This document shows, in pieces, positions 29,398-39,222 of a stretch of DNA of 64,000 bases. Source of the DNA: Synechococcus sp. A18-25c. GTDB taxonomy: Bacteria; Cyanobacteriota; Cyanobacteriia; PCC-6307; Cyanobiaceae. Numbering within the stretch: the first letter of the stretch is position 1; every line of letters starts with the position of its first letter. A program made the position numbers and the translations under genes. The DNA lies in NCBI RefSeq assembly GCF_014280035.1, contig NZ_CP047957.1, forward strand, positions 2,170,001 to 2,234,000, read 5' to 3'. A model generated the notes under the pieces. The model made no database searches. It was not told where the DNA came from and was given only the letters and a program-made list of their open reading frames with translations.

Positions 29398-30648
29398 TCA
29401 AAGAGCATCGCCGAGACGCTCTGCAACGGCATTGACATCCTTATCGCCGCGTCCGGAGCAATTGATCACAAGTTCTGTGCCCTGGGCCAGGGTGGGACAG
29501 AGAGTGTCCAGCCAAGCAAAAGCGTGAGCAGTCTCTAACGCTGGAATGATCCCCTCCAGACGACTGACCAGCTGCAGGGCCTCCAACGCTTGCGTATCGG
29601 TGACGGCGCCATATTCAGCCCGACCAATCTCGCGCAAGTAACTGTGTTCGGGGCCGACCCCCGGATAGTCCAGTCCGGCACTGATCGAATGGGCTTCCTG
29701 AACCTGACCATCCTCATCCTGGAGCAGCAGACTCATGGCGCCGTGGAGAACGCCGACGCGGCCTTCAGTCATGGTGGCGGCATGACGCCCTGTGGCCACG
29801 CCATCTCCAGCCGCTTCGACGCCGATCAGACGCACATCACGACATTCAACGAATGGGTGAAAAAGACCCATGGCGTTCGAACCACCACCGACACAGGCCA
29901 TCAGCACATCAGGCAGGCGGCCGAAAGCTTCACGGCATTGCGTCCGGGTTTCTTCGCCGATCACGGCGTGAAAATCGCGAACCAACATCGGATAGGGATG
30001 TGGCCCAGCCACAGAACCCAGGATGTAATGGGTGGTTTCCACATTGGTCACCCAATCGCGGATGGCCTCGCTGGTGGCATCCTTCAAGGTTGCGGTCCCT
30101 GCCGTCACCGGCTGAACCGTGGCACCGAGAAGACGCATGCGGAACACGTTGAGCGCCTGACGGCGCATGTCTTCAGCACCCATGTAGACGACGCATTCCA
30201 GCCCGAAACGAGCACAAACCGTGGCGGTGGCCACACCATGCTGCCCAGCACCGGTTTCGGCGATGATCCGCTTCTTGCCCATCCGCAACGCCAGTAACGC
30301 TTGACCCAATGCGTTGTTGATCTTGTGCGCACCGGTGTGATTCAGGTCCTCACGCTTCAGCCAGATGCGTGGGCCGCCATCCGCTCTGCGGTAATGGGCC
30401 GTCAGACGCTCCGCTTCGTAGAGCGGGGTGGCACGACCCACGTAGGTCTTGAGCAGCCTGTTCAGTTCCGTGGTGAATGCCGGATCCTTCCAGGCCTCTG
30501 CCGCGGCCATTTCCAGCTCGGCAAGCGCTGGCATCAGCGTTTCGGGCACATACTGTCCACCGAAGCGACCGAAGCGACCGGAGGGCGCTGGCCGGGAAGT
30601 CACGGCCAAATCCTGGGCAGTGGGCTGAGGAGGCAGAGTGCTGGTCAC
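29398..30648 (-). CDS. trpB: Tryptophan synthase beta chain
   Basis: A 416-residue PLP enzyme that makes tryptophan from indole and serine. The PLP lysine is Lys109 in [14 protein letters not shown], and the glycine-rich phosphate loop is VGGGSNAMG. The N-terminal [19 protein letters not shown] is the usual beta-chain start, preceded by about 22 extra residues. The start is GTG 30648. No trpA is adjacent, as is normal in cyanobacteria where trp genes are scattered; trpG lies 25 kb away in this window. Confidence 0.96.
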   Translation of the reverse strand: MTSTLPPQPTAQDLAVTSRPAPSGRFGRFGGQYVPETLMPALAELEMAAAEAWKDPAFTTELNRLLKTYVGRATPLYEAERLTAHYRRADGGPRIWLKREDLNHTGAHKINNALGQALLALRMGKKRIIAETGAGQHGVATATVCARFGLECVVYMGAEDMRRQALNVFRMRLLGATVQPVTAGTATLKDATSEAIRDWVTNVETTHYILGSVAGPHPYPMLVRDFHAVIGEETRTQCREAFGRLPDVLMACVGGGSNAMGLFHPFVECRDVRLIGVEAAGDGVATGRHAATMTEGRVGVLHGAMSLLLQDEDGQVQEAHSISAGLDYPGVGPEHSYLREIGRAEYGAVTDTQALEALQLVSRLEGIIPALETAHAFAWLDTLCPTLAQGTELVINCSGRGDKDVNAVAERLGDAL

Positions 30649-30688
30649 GGGTGCAGCTGACCGCGTTAACGGCCGATGAAGCGTGCGG

Positions 30689-31648
30689 TCAGCGTAAGCA
30701 GGCGATCACGCGATGCCGCGGATCACAGGCGCTGATCTGCAGATCGTGAAAGCCAGCCGCCTTCAGTGCCGCTTCCATATCCAGGTTGAAGTACTGCTCG
30801 ATGTAAGGCTCAGTGCTCTTCAAAAGCGTGGCCACGGCGGCGGGTAGACGCTGCAGCACGGACGACGCAGGGTCCTGATCAACCATCACCAACGCACCAC
30901 CCGGACGCAACAGACGTGCGGCCTCAGCCAAGACCGCATGGGTGGCCTCCTGCGGCAGTTCATGGCAGACGAACTGCAGGCTGATCAGATCCAAACAGTC
31001 CGTAGGCAGACCTGTGTCCTCCGCTGCCGCATGCAACCAGCCATCGACGACACCCTGCGGATCCCGCACGCGGGCGACGGCCAGCATGTCTGGTGACAGG
31101 TCCAGTCCCTGAACGCGCGGACGGGGCTCCTGGCGCTCGTCCGCTCTTTGGTGCAGCCAGCTCGCCAGGTGCTGCGTGCTTACTCCAACGGAACAGCCCA
31201 AATCCAGCACCTGCGCAATGGATCCACCAAGCAGGGGAGCTACGGCCCTATGAATCGCATCCCGCAAGCGCGTTTGCGCCAAATCAGGCGAGAGCGCCTC
31301 GTCGGGCCAGATGCGCAACGCCATTGCGTCCGTGGCCTGCTCGGCTTCGGCAGCAGCCTGCCAACAGAGGTTCCCCTGCTCATAGGCATGGAAGCGAGCC
31401 AGGTAGTAAGGAGGCGGTAAGAGCCCCGGTGTCACGATGCGGGAGCGCCATGACGCAGCCGCCTCATGCAGCTCACGGCGACGGGCGCGCCAGGGAATGC
31501 CATTGCGTTCCGCCGTCCGGATGATCAGCTGACGGGCCTGAAAGAAGAGCGGACGCCTTAACAAGGCAATGCTGATCAGGCGTTCGATCCAGCGACCGAG
31601 ACCCCGACTGGAATCAGCCCATTGGGGAGAAGGTGCGGAGTCGGTCAT
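30689..31648 (-). CDS. SAM-dependent methyltransferase
   Basis: A 319-residue class I methyltransferase. Motif I reads [16 protein letters not shown] (near residue 145), motif II is the acidic end of strand 2 in [11 protein letters not shown], and [13 protein letters not shown] is motif IV. The N-terminal 140 residues are a family-specific helical region rich in Arg and Ala. ATG 31648 gives a start clear of the divergent SUI1 gene (39 bases away). The substrate is unknown; small lipid- or quinone-type substrates are common for this fold, but nothing here decides it. Confidence 0.83.
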   Translation of the reverse strand: MTDSAPSPQWADSSRGLGRWIERLISIALLRRPLFFQARQLIIRTAERNGIPWRARRRELHEAAASWRSRIVTPGLLPPPYYLARFHAYEQGNLCWQAAAEAEQATDAMALRIWPDEALSPDLAQTRLRDAIHRAVAPLLGGSIAQVLDLGCSVGVSTQHLASWLHQRADERQEPRPRVQGLDLSPDMLAVARVRDPQGVVDGWLHAAAEDTGLPTDCLDLISLQFVCHELPQEATHAVLAEAARLLRPGGALVMVDQDPASSVLQRLPAAVATLLKSTEPYIEQYFNLDMEAALKAAGFHDLQISACDPRHRVIACLR

Positions 31649-31687
31649 CACAGGGACGGCAGGATGGAGGACGGATGGATCAAAGCG

Positions 31688-32014
31688 ATGCCTAAAGGAG
31701 GCTGGCAGGAATTCAGCAGCGCCGACAGTCTGAAGCGACCGACCAACCCAGCGGCCAACTCCATATCGAAGGCGCAGCAGACGGTGCGCGTTCAGCCCAC
31801 GCGAGGCGGCAAGGGCGGTAAAACCGTCACCGTGATCCGGGGACTGGAATTGGATGCAGCCGGCTTCAAGAGCCTGCTCAAAAAGCTGAAAACACGAATC
31901 GGCAGCGGTGGTACGGCCAAGGATGGCGTGATCGAACTGCAGGGCGATCAGGTGGACCTCGCACTGGAGCTGCTCACCAAGGAGGGCTATCGACCCAAGC
32001 GCGCCGGTGGTTGA
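31688..32014 (+). CDS. SUI1/eIF1-like translation factor (YciH family)
   Basis: A 108-residue SUI1-domain protein. Residues 33-105 match the family: VRVQPTRGGKGGKTVTVIRGLEL and KTRIGSGGTAKDGVIELQGDQ. In E. coli YciH resembles eIF1 and affects initiation fidelity; the cyanobacterial role is not known. ATG 31688 sits downstream of a good purine-rich stretch, and the 22 codons of open frame before it have no similarity. It ends 6 bases before cysC, so the two are probably one transcript. Confidence 0.88.
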   Translation: MPKGGWQEFSSADSLKRPTNPAANSISKAQQTVRVQPTRGGKGGKTVTVIRGLELDAAGFKSLLKKLKTRIGSGGTAKDGVIELQGDQVDLALELLTKEGYRPKRAGG

Positions 32015-32020
32015 TGGACA

Positions 32021-32707
32021 ATGGCGGACCGAGATGGCGGACCGAAACCGCCGCAACCCATGACCGCTTCCTCCAGTTACGGCAAGCTCACCAACCAGGG
32101 CGCGTCAACCAACATCGCATGGCACCAAGCCTCCGTTGACCGGCTGGCCCGTGCTGGCCAGCGGGGACACCGCAGCGCGATTCTCTGGTTCACCGGTCTG
32201 AGCGGTGCCGGCAAAAGCACTCTGGCCAATGCGGTCAACCAGGCGCTGTTCGAGCGAGGGCTGGCGACCTACGTGCTCGATGGCGACAACATCCGCCACG
32301 GACTGTGCAAAGACCTGGGCTTTTCCGATGCGGATCGAGAAGAGAACATCCGACGCATCGGTGAGGTCTCGAAACTGTTCCTGGATGCCGGAACGATTGT
32401 TCTGACCGCCTTTGTGTCGCCATTCCGGGCTGACCGCGACAAGGCCAGGGCCCTGGTAGCTGATGGAGATTTCATTGAAATCTTTTGTTCAGCCGACCTG
32501 AGCGTCTGCGAAGAACGCGACACCAAGGGGCTCTACGCCAAAGCCCGCGCCGGTGAAATCAAGGAATTCACCGGGATCTCCAGCCCTTATGAGGCGCCCG
32601 AAACACCGGAACTCTCAGTCGACACCGGTGCCGCGGATCTGAAGGACTGTGTAGAGCAGGTGGTGAACGCTCTGATCTCCAGGGGCATCATTCCGACCCA
32701 GAGCTGA
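32021..32707 (+). CDS. cysC: Adenylylsulfate (APS) kinase
   Basis: A 228-residue kinase that converts APS to PAPS for sulfate assimilation or sulfation. The P-loop GLSGAGKS is at 59-66, [26 protein letters not shown] gives the APS-binding segment, and [13 protein letters not shown] is the conserved mobile region. ATG 32021 follows the SUI1 stop by 6 bases; ATG 32060 would remove the first 13 residues. It overlaps the convergent permease gene by 20 bases. Confidence 0.95.
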   Translation: MADRDGGPKPPQPMTASSSYGKLTNQGASTNIAWHQASVDRLARAGQRGHRSAILWFTGLSGAGKSTLANAVNQALFERGLATYVLDGDNIRHGLCKDLGFSDADREENIRRIGEVSKLFLDAGTIVLTAFVSPFRADRDKARALVADGDFIEIFCSADLSVCEERDTKGLYAKARAGEIKEFTGISSPYEAPETPELSVDTGAADLKDCVEQVVNALISRGIIPTQS

Positions 32708-33770
32708 ACTCCCCTGACGCCAGGGGAATCCCCTGGCGCGCGGCCCAGGCATCCACAAGCGTCTTGAAGCTGCTGGCGACAGGCACCGCCAGCAGCAAGC
32801 CAAGCAAATCGCCGAATCCATAGAGATCTCCAGCCTTGGCGCCCAAAGGCAGCGCAATCAGCAGCCAAGCCGGCTGCAACCCCACGATGCTTCCCATCAA
32901 TCGGGGCTGGATCACCTGATCGACAACCTGACCCACCAGGATGGCGGCCACCAGAATTTCAAGTCCTGTGCCCAGGTCTTGGAAGGCCAGCAGACCGCTG
33001 ACCGCAACGATGGTGAAGGCGCTGGCATAGGGGATCAGCGTCGTGAAGCCGATCAGCACCGCAAACAGAACGCCGTAGGGAATCTGCAGAGCGGTGAAGA
33101 CGACGATCTGACCCAGGGCCAGGATCACGGCCAACAACACCTGACCGGCGAAATAACCACGGAACGTGCGCACCATGGTGCGCACCACCAACTCACGCCA
33201 TTCCTGCGGCAACCAGCGGGCAAGACCTGCCGTGATTGCCTCACCACCGAGTAGAAAAAACACCGCCAGCACCAGAACGATCACGGTGTTGATCGTGGTT
33301 CCGAGGGTGGCCCCGAGAATGCCCAGCAACCTCTGGCTCAACTGACTGGCCAGACTGCTCAGGCGGGTGAGCAGGTCACTGCTGAGATCACCGAATTCAC
33401 TGGGCAAACCACGCTCGGCGGCCCAATCCTGCAAACGATTGACAAGAGCCTCCGACGACGCCAAAAACCCGGGTAAGGCATTGATCAGCTGGCCGAGCTG
33501 ATCGATCAGCAGCGGCACGAGCGTGACACCGGCGAGGGCCAACGCACCGATGGTGAACAAGGTCACCATCACGATCGCGAGCCAGCGGGGCAGCCCTCGC
33601 CCCGTGAGCCAGCGGCAGGGGATGTCGAGCAGGAAGGCGATCAGTGCCGCAGTGAGGAACAAACCCGGGAACGGCGCCAGCGGCACCAGCAGCTGACGAA
33701 GCACATAGAGGTTGAGGGTGAGCAACGGCAGAGCCAGCCCCCAGCGCATCCAGGCCGGCCAGGTGGTCAT
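32688..33770 (-). CDS. AI-2E/PerM family membrane transporter
   Basis: A 360-residue polytopic protein of the AI-2 exporter family (UPF0118), with about seven or eight hydrophobic segments and a soluble helical region at about 85-150. The C-terminal half contains the family pattern [29 protein letters not shown] and [24 protein letters not shown]. Proteins in this family export autoinducer-2 or act as cation antiporters; no substrate can be assigned for this one. The C-terminal segment reads [14 protein letters not shown], as in the family. It overlaps cysC convergently. Confidence 0.88.
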   Translation of the reverse strand: MTTWPAWMRWGLALPLLTLNLYVLRQLLVPLAPFPGLFLTAALIAFLLDIPCRWLTGRGLPRWLAIVMVTLFTIGALALAGVTLVPLLIDQLGQLINALPGFLASSEALVNRLQDWAAERGLPSEFGDLSSDLLTRLSSLASQLSQRLLGILGATLGTTINTVIVLVLAVFFLLGGEAITAGLARWLPQEWRELVVRTMVRTFRGYFAGQVLLAVILALGQIVVFTALQIPYGVLFAVLIGFTTLIPYASAFTIVAVSGLLAFQDLGTGLEILVAAILVGQVVDQVIQPRLMGSIVGLQPAWLLIALPLGAKAGDLYGFGDLLGLLLAVPVASSFKTLVDAWAARQGIPLASGEFSSGSE

Positions 33771-33789
33771 TGCTGCAATGCGGCGACGT

Positions 33790-34410
33790 TCAAGAGGGGC
33801 TGAGCTTTGAGGAGGCGTTCACGTCATGGCACCAGAAAGCGAGCCAGGCTGCAATGCCCAGAAATTTCGCCCCCTCCTCGAACAGCTGAACCGTTTCGTA
33901 GGACGCCGGAAACACCCCCTGGAACGCATCAATCAGCACTGAGGAACCCAGCAGGATCACTGCGAGAACAAATGAATCGCCTCCAAACCGTCGCAAGGCT
34001 CCGCGAAAGCGAACCAGCAACAAAACGCTGAACACCGCATAGGTGACATAGAGGAATGACTCGCCCAGATAACGGTCATGGACCAGGAACATGTCATCGA
34101 GGCAGAGCCAGAGCGAGAAGCCACCGCCACAGAACGCGACCTGTCGATTCACCACAGGCCCTTTGATCTGACCGGTGAATGCAGCGAACAGGGCGATCGC
34201 CGCTGCAGCCATCCAAAGCAGGTAGCCGACGCTTGAGAGAAATCCCTGGCCAAGAGGCGCACCGCAATCCTGAGCCAGATCACGCAGCACCTTGGTGGAA
34301 CTGATGCCTTCCGCCGCGCTCCAGCTGAGTGCCACCACGTAGATCACAGCCGCTGGCAGGAGTGCCTTCAGCAGCGAGGGTCGCAAAGTGGATGCTTGGC
34401 GACGTCGCAT
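33790..34410 (-). CDS. Polytopic membrane protein of unknown function
   Basis: A 206-residue protein with about six transmembrane segments. Polar residues lie in or near the membrane helices: CLDDMFLVHDRYLGE (about 103-117), SVLIDAFQGVF, and QLFEEGAKFLGIAAWLAFWCHD near the C-terminus. Such Asp/His/Glu placement recalls metal-dependent intramembrane hydrolases of the ceramidase-like (CREST) type, but I cannot confirm this and do not assign a function. Its ATG overlaps the purE stop by one base (TGATG), so it is translationally coupled to purE. A gap of 19 bases separates it from the permease gene. Confidence 0.75.
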   Translation of the reverse strand: MRRRQASTLRPSLLKALLPAAVIYVVALSWSAAEGISSTKVLRDLAQDCGAPLGQGFLSSVGYLLWMAAAAIALFAAFTGQIKGPVVNRQVAFCGGGFSLWLCLDDMFLVHDRYLGESFLYVTYAVFSVLLLVRFRGALRRFGGDSFVLAVILLGSSVLIDAFQGVFPASYETVQLFEEGAKFLGIAAWLAFWCHDVNASSKLSPS

Positions 34411-34997
34411 CAGCTCATCTGGTCGAGATAGTCCTGACTGCCCAACTGCATCAGGCGTGAGTCCTTGGTCACCACCATGTCGTGAAGCGACTGGCGATAG
34501 GTCTCCAGCCGATCAGCCAACGCCCCACCCTCCACCGCAAGAATCTGGGCAGCCAGCAATCCTGCATTCAACCCGCCGCCGATCGCCACCGTCGCTACGG
34601 GGATGCCCCCCGGCATCTGCACGATGGAGTGAAGGGAATCAACGCCAGAGAGCGCACGGCTTTGCACTGGCACGCCGATCACCGGCAAGGTGGTCAGAGA
34701 GGCAACCATCCCAGGCAGATGGGCGGCGCCTCCAGCACCGGCCACGATCACCTTGAAACCACGCTCTCGGGCCTGCTGCGCGAAGGCCACCATTTCCAAG
34801 GGTGTGCGGTGGGCCGAGAGAACCCGCACCTCGACGGTAATCCCGAGCTGCTGCAGGATCTCAACCGCTGGATGCAGGCTAGGCAGATCGGAATCACTGC
34901 CCATGATCACGGCGACCTGTGGCGTGACTTCTGAATCGGAGGAAACGGAGGACGACACGGGAACGAGCAAGAACCGGGTGGACAGCAAGACTGCCAT
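34410..34997 (-). CDS. purE: N5-carboxyaminoimidazole ribonucleotide mutase
   Basis: A 195-residue PurE that rearranges N5-CAIR to CAIR in purine synthesis. The active-site signatures are IMGSDSDLPSL (about 31-41), VLSAHRTPLEM (about 58-68) and AGAGGAAHLPGMVA (about 85-98). The first about 25 residues (MAVLLSTRFLLVPVSS...) go beyond the usual N-terminus, so a start nearer to the VTPQVAVIMG segment (GTG) is possible. It is divergent from nagA with only 32 bases between the two start codons. Confidence 0.93.
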   Translation of the reverse strand: MAVLLSTRFLLVPVSSSVSSDSEVTPQVAVIMGSDSDLPSLHPAVEILQQLGITVEVRVLSAHRTPLEMVAFAQQARERGFKVIVAGAGGAAHLPGMVASLTTLPVIGVPVQSRALSGVDSLHSIVQMPGGIPVATVAIGGGLNAGLLAAQILAVEGGALADRLETYRQSLHDMVVTKDSRLMQLGSQDYLDQMS

Positions 34998-35029
34998 CGT
35001 CCCGCACCGGCATCAGCCGGCCCACCTGC

Positions 35030-36184
35030 ATGCGTCGGATCACTGATGTGCGGCTGCCGCAACGTCCGGGACATCGTGACGACACTGGCCTGCACTGGCT
35101 CAGCGTCGATGACCAAGGACACATCGCAGCCACGGGTCCCATGCCGTCCGGTCGCGCGATGGCAGGCGAAAGCTGGGCAGGAGATCGCCTCAGTCCCCGG
35201 GGCATCGACCTGCAGATCAACGGGGGACTCGGACTGGCATTCCCCGAACTAAACGAACGCGATGTGCCAAAGCTGGAACAGCTCTTGGAGCTGCTGTGGC
35301 GCGATGGCGTGGAGGCGATTGCGCCCACGCTGGTGACCTGTGCTGTGGAGCCTCTGCGCCATGCATTGATGGTGCTGCGTCAAGTACGCGACAGGCACCA
35401 ACCCGGACGATGCCGCCTACTGGGGGCACATCTGGAAGGCCCTTTTCTGGCGCATGCACGGCGTGGAGCTCACCCCGCCGAACACATCGCGGCCCCAAGC
35501 CTGCAGGCCTTGGAGGAACGCATTGGTGGTTTCGAAACAGACATCGCCCTGATCACCTTGGCGCCGGAACAAACCGGCAGTCAGCAGCTGGTGCAACGCC
35601 TCGGCGCCCTGGGAATTATCACGGCACTGGGGCACAGCACGGCCGATGCCGACCAGGCTGCGCAGGCCTTTGATCAAGGCGTGCGCATGCTCACCCACAG
35701 TCTCAACGCCATGCCTGGGCTGCACCACAGAGCTCCAGGGCCGGTGGGAGAAGCCTGCAGGCGAGGCGATGTTGCCCTGGGCCTGATCGCTGATGGCGTG
35801 CATGTTCACCCCACCATGGCGGTGCTGCTGCAACGACTTGCAGCGGATCAACTGGTGCTGGTGAGCGATGCGCTGGCGCCCTATGGACTCAATGATGGCG
35901 TCCACCGCTGGGATGAACGGGTGCTGCTGGTGCGCAACGGCACCTGCCGGCTCGAGGACGGCACGCTTGCGGGCGTGACGCTTCCGCTGTTGGAAGGGAG
36001 CTGCCGTTTAGCCCAATGGAGCGGTGATGCGGATGGGGCGATCTGGGCCGCCACCATGGCGCCACGATTCGTTCTTGATCCAACAGCCGCTGAACCAAAG
36101 CTCATCGGCACAGCCTTGAACAACCTGCTCCGCTGGCATTGGAACGAGCAGGACCAACAACTGAGCTGGCAGGAGGCTGCTTAG
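35030..36184 (+). CDS. nagA: N-acetylglucosamine-6-phosphate deacetylase
   Basis: A 384-residue amidohydrolase-fold enzyme that removes acetate from GlcNAc-6-P. Metal and substrate motifs are visible: GIDLQINGG (about 59-67), LGAHLEGPFL (about 130-139, with the metal-binding Glu), TALGHSTAD (about 198-206), LTHSLNAMPG and VLVSDALAPYG with the catalytic Asp. No nagB or sugar transporter gene is beside it, so recycling of cell-wall amino sugar is more likely than use of external chitin; that is an inference. It is followed after 79 bases by chlM on the same strand. Confidence 0.9.
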   Translation: MRRITDVRLPQRPGHRDDTGLHWLSVDDQGHIAATGPMPSGRAMAGESWAGDRLSPRGIDLQINGGLGLAFPELNERDVPKLEQLLELLWRDGVEAIAPTLVTCAVEPLRHALMVLRQVRDRHQPGRCRLLGAHLEGPFLAHARRGAHPAEHIAAPSLQALEERIGGFETDIALITLAPEQTGSQQLVQRLGALGIITALGHSTADADQAAQAFDQGVRMLTHSLNAMPGLHHRAPGPVGEACRRGDVALGLIADGVHVHPTMAVLLQRLAADQLVLVSDALAPYGLNDGVHRWDERVLLVRNGTCRLEDGTLAGVTLPLLEGSCRLAQWSGDADGAIWAATMAPRFVLDPTAAEPKLIGTALNNLLRWHWNEQDQQLSWQEAA

Positions 36185-36263
36185 GGCAGGAGGCTGTTCA
36201 AAGCAGAACGCGGCTGAGAAACGACAAGCTGCGTAGGATCCCGCCGACGCAAACCCTTCCGCT

Positions 36264-36977
36264 ATGGCCCCCGATCAACTGCTGGAGCAGAAACAGGCCG
36301 AGAAGCGAGAGGTGAAGGGCTACTTCGAAACCACGGGTTTCGATCGCTGGAACCGCATTTACAGCGACAGCGATGACGTGAACAAGGTGCAGCGCAACAT
36401 CCGCATCGGTCACCAAAAAACCGTGGATGAAGTGCTGGCCTGGATTAAGGAAAGCGGTGAACTCAACGACGTGAGTTTCTGTGATGCTGGCTGCGGCGTT
36501 GGCAGCCTCAGCCTGCCGCTGGCATCCATGGGTGCCGGCTCGATTAACGCCAGTGACATTTCCGAAGCCATGGCCCAGGAAGCGGAGCGCCGAGCCCGCG
36601 AAGCTGGCCTGGACATGGCCAAGCTCAACTTCTTCGCTAGCGACCTCGAAAGCCTGAGTGGCTCCTTTCACACGGTCTGCTGCCTGGATGTGTTCATTCA
36701 TTACCCCCAAGAGCCCGCGGAGGAGATGGTGAAGCATCTCTGCGGCCTCACGGAGCAGCGGCTGATCGTGAGCTTTGCGCCTTACACGCCCCTGCTGGCA
36801 CTGCTGAAGGGGATCGGCCAGCTGTTCCCAGGCCCCAGCAAAACCACCCGCGCCTACACCCTCAAGGAAGACGGCATCGTCAAAGCCGCGGAAGCCTGTG
36901 GCTTCAAGTTGGTGCGCCGAAGCCTGAACAAAGCCCCCTTTTACTTCTCCCGCCTGATCGAGTTCCGCAAGGCTTGA
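36264..36977 (+). CDS. chlM: Magnesium protoporphyrin IX methyltransferase
   Basis: A 237-residue SAM-dependent methyltransferase that forms the Mg-protoporphyrin IX monomethyl ester in chlorophyll synthesis. The start EVKGYFETTGFDRWNRIYSDSDDVNKVQRNIR is diagnostic for ChlM. SAM motif I is at 74-80 (DAGCGVG), followed by NASDISEAM (motif II) and CLDVFIHYP (motif IV). The C-terminal SFAPYTPLLALLKGIGQLFPGPSKTTRAY region is also usual. It ends 21 bases before the convergent pseudouridine synthase gene. Confidence 0.96.
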   Translation: MAPDQLLEQKQAEKREVKGYFETTGFDRWNRIYSDSDDVNKVQRNIRIGHQKTVDEVLAWIKESGELNDVSFCDAGCGVGSLSLPLASMGAGSINASDISEAMAQEAERRAREAGLDMAKLNFFASDLESLSGSFHTVCCLDVFIHYPQEPAEEMVKHLCGLTEQRLIVSFAPYTPLLALLKGIGQLFPGPSKTTRAYTLKEDGIVKAAEACGFKLVRRSLNKAPFYFSRLIEFRKA

Positions 36978-36998
36978 GGTCTCGCTCGAGGGCGCAGT

Positions 36999-37958
36999 TC
37001 ATCCAAAGGACTCTCCCGGTTCGCAGCACAAAGCCAAACCACCCAGAGACAAGCGCCAGGCATGGAGCCGGTAACCACCGTCTCCCGGCGTGGCCTGCCC
37101 GTTGACTTGTTGGTTTTTGAGATAAAGCGGATCGCCGAGAAGAGGTGATCCCAGTTGCGCAAGGTGGATCCGAATCTGATGCGGACGTCCTGTGGTGATG
37201 GCCACTTGGAGGCGATCACCGTCGGAACTCCGCTCCAGAAGGCTGACTTCGCTATGAGCTGGAAGACGACGGCGAACGGTCACGTCGGCTGGAGGCTCCG
37301 GCCCCCACACCCAGCCGAGGAGCGGGTGAGGCCTTTCAATCACATCGGTATCCACACGCAACGCCGCCCCAGGTTCCAAGTCCTTCACCCGGTGCGCCCA
37401 GGCCTGATACAGCTTGCAGCTACCACCATCCGGCCGCAACGCACGCGACAGCTTGGCGCGGGTCTCGCCACGACGGGCGCACACCTGAAGACCAGAGGTG
37501 AAGCGTCCCAGCCGATGCACAGGTTTGGGCACCTGCTCCTCACCAGCATCACGGCAGCGCTGAGCTAGCAACCGCTCCAAGGTGTGGTTCAGAAAGCCAC
37601 CCCCTGGTATCACCGGCAAACCAGAGGGCTTGTGGATCACCAGCACATCACCGTCATCGTGAATCACAGTCCAGGCGTCGGGGATGGCCGGCTCCACCCA
37701 TGGGGGTCGTGACCAGAGCAACTCAGCCGCAGCGGGCAGTGGCTGGTCACAGACCAGAAGTGCGCCATTGAGGCGAAGTTCACCGCGTTGAATCCTCAGT
37801 TTCCAGTCTTCAGCCGACGAATGACGATGACGGTGCGCTAGCAGGGCAGAGACCATGCGTCCCTGGTCGCGCTGACCGGTGCGGTCGCTGTAGGTCCAGC
37901 CCTGATTGAGCGCCGCTGGACGCCATCCCGCAGCGGACGCGACCTGCGAGGAGATCAC
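36999..37958 (-). CDS. RluA-family RNA pseudouridine synthase
   Basis: A 319-residue pseudouridine synthase. The catalytic block is PVHRLGRFTSGLQVCAR: the RLD motif of RluA enzymes reads RLG here, so the usual catalytic Asp is replaced by Gly, with Thr-Ser-Gly following. The motif HKPSGLPVIPGGGFLNHTLERLL and the C-terminal TTGRPHQIRIHLAQLGSPLLGDPLY support the family. An S4-like segment lies near the start. The GTG start overlaps the upstream regulator stop (GTGA). The RNA target is unknown, and activity is uncertain if the Asp is truly missing. Confidence 0.85.
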   Translation of the reverse strand: MISSQVASAAGWRPAALNQGWTYSDRTGQRDQGRMVSALLAHRHRHSSAEDWKLRIQRGELRLNGALLVCDQPLPAAAELLWSRPPWVEPAIPDAWTVIHDDGDVLVIHKPSGLPVIPGGGFLNHTLERLLAQRCRDAGEEQVPKPVHRLGRFTSGLQVCARRGETRAKLSRALRPDGGSCKLYQAWAHRVKDLEPGAALRVDTDVIERPHPLLGWVWGPEPPADVTVRRRLPAHSEVSLLERSSDGDRLQVAITTGRPHQIRIHLAQLGSPLLGDPLYLKNQQVNGQATPGDGGYRLHAWRLSLGGLALCCEPGESFG

Positions 37959-38668
37959 TCCACGAGCCGATGCTGCAACGCGTAGCGCACCAGCTCAGTA
38001 CGACTGGAGGTGCCGGTCTTGATGAAGAGCCGACTCACGTATTTCTCCACGTTGCGAATCGATGTTTCCAACTGACGCGCAATCTCTTTGTTCATGAGGC
38101 CTTCAGCCACAAGTTGGAGAACACTCGCCTCTCTGGGCGTGAAATTGTGCTGCACAGGTTCAGTGGAAGGCAGCGCTTCCGCCTGCGCCAGCAACGATCG
38201 AATCTCGGTGATCTGTTTGGCCATCTGCCCCATATCAGCGTCGGCAAAACGCGCAGCCTCCTGAAGCAAGCGTTGCTGCCGTTGGGCCACGTTGCTGACG
38301 CGAGCCACCAACTCATCCGGGTCGAAGGGCTTGGGGATGTAGTCATCCACGCCGGCGAGATAGCCCTGAGTGCGATCCGCGGTCATGCCCTTGGCGGTCA
38401 GAAAGATCACCGGGGTGCCGCCGAGACGTTCATCAGCCCTCAGCTTGTTGAGCAGTCCGTAGCCATCCAGCCGCGGCATCATCACATCACTGATCACCAC
38501 ATCCGGAAGCATTTGCTGAGCTTTGGAGAACCCGTCTTCTCCATCGACGGCCGTGGTGACATCAAAGCCCTCGTCTTCGAGGTAGGCCTGCACAGCAGAA
38601 CGCAGACCTGGTTCATCATCCACCAGCAACAGACGCACCGAAGGCTGCTCGGACTGGGATGTGGTCAT
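37955..38668 (-). CDS. NarL/LuxR-type response regulator (Ycf29-like)
   Basis: A 237-residue regulator with an intact receiver (acidic DDE at 17-19, Asp61, Thr90, Lys112) and a C-terminal LuxR helix-turn-helix (TPREASVLQLVAEGLMNKEIARQLETSIRNVEKYVSRLF, about 172-210). Between them is a Gln/Ala-rich coiled-coil linker at about 128-165. This architecture with a long linker resembles the cyanobacterial/plastid Ycf29 regulators. No kinase gene is next to it, so it is an orphan. It overlaps the pseudouridine synthase gene by four bases, which makes co-expression likely though the link is not understood. Confidence 0.88.
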   Translation of the reverse strand: MTTSQSEQPSVRLLLVDDEPGLRSAVQAYLEDEGFDVTTAVDGEDGFSKAQQMLPDVVISDVMMPRLDGYGLLNKLRADERLGGTPVIFLTAKGMTADRTQGYLAGVDDYIPKPFDPDELVARVSNVAQRQQRLLQEAARFADADMGQMAKQITEIRSLLAQAEALPSTEPVQHNFTPREASVLQLVAEGLMNKEIARQLETSIRNVEKYVSRLFIKTGTSSRTELVRYALQHRLVE

Positions 38669-38701
38669 GGCCAGACCTCGTCTTGGCGGAATCTAAGGGC
38701 G

Positions 38702-39211
38702 TCAGGGTGCTGGCAACCGCAACACTTCCTCAGATTCAATCAGCTGGGTGGAATAACCCAGTCCTCTGGCCTGCTCTCCCAGGGTTTCTGGTTCCTTGCC
38801 GGCCAAGGTGGGGTGGCAGGCCGCCCACCACACCAGATGATCCTCACGGGTTGAAAGGCGCAGCGGCCCACCGGGATTGAGTTTCCTGATGTAGATCGCG
38901 TCGTTGTCACGGGTCATCCGCAACGGCTCCTCGCGACTGCAGCTCACCGATTCGGAAGGAACCACCAGATCATCGGCGTATTCCTGCCACAACTTGAATC
39001 GCCTGAGCTCCGGATCCGTCGGATCCTTGCTGATGGCAAAGATTCCAAGGGTGTACGCATTGGCACCATCACGTTGATCCAGCACCACGAGGTCCACAGG
39101 ACGCATGGCCTTCATCTGCTCCAGCAACGACTCACGATCAACCGGAACAGCCTGAACGGCAGCAGAACCCATCAGCAGGCTCAGACTGGAGATCCAATAA
39201 ACGGCACGCAT
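38702..39211 (-). CDS. Secreted protein of unknown function
   Basis: A 169-residue protein starting at ATG 39211 with a signal peptide (MRAVYWISSLSLLMGSAAVQA, cleavage near residue 22). The mature part contains two Cys (SCSRE and WWAACHP) that could form a disulfide in the periplasm. I recognise no family. It shares a very short divergent region (11 bases between starts) with the cysteine desulfurase gene, so the promoters must overlap the coding parts. Confidence 0.75.
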   Translation of the reverse strand: MRAVYWISSLSLLMGSAAVQAVPVDRESLLEQMKAMRPVDLVVLDQRDGANAYTLGIFAISKDPTDPELRRFKLWQEYADDLVVPSESVSCSREEPLRMTRDNDAIYIRKLNPGGPLRLSTREDHLVWWAACHPTLAGKEPETLGEQARGLGYSTQLIESEEVLRLPAP

Positions 39212-39222
39212 CACGACAGTCA

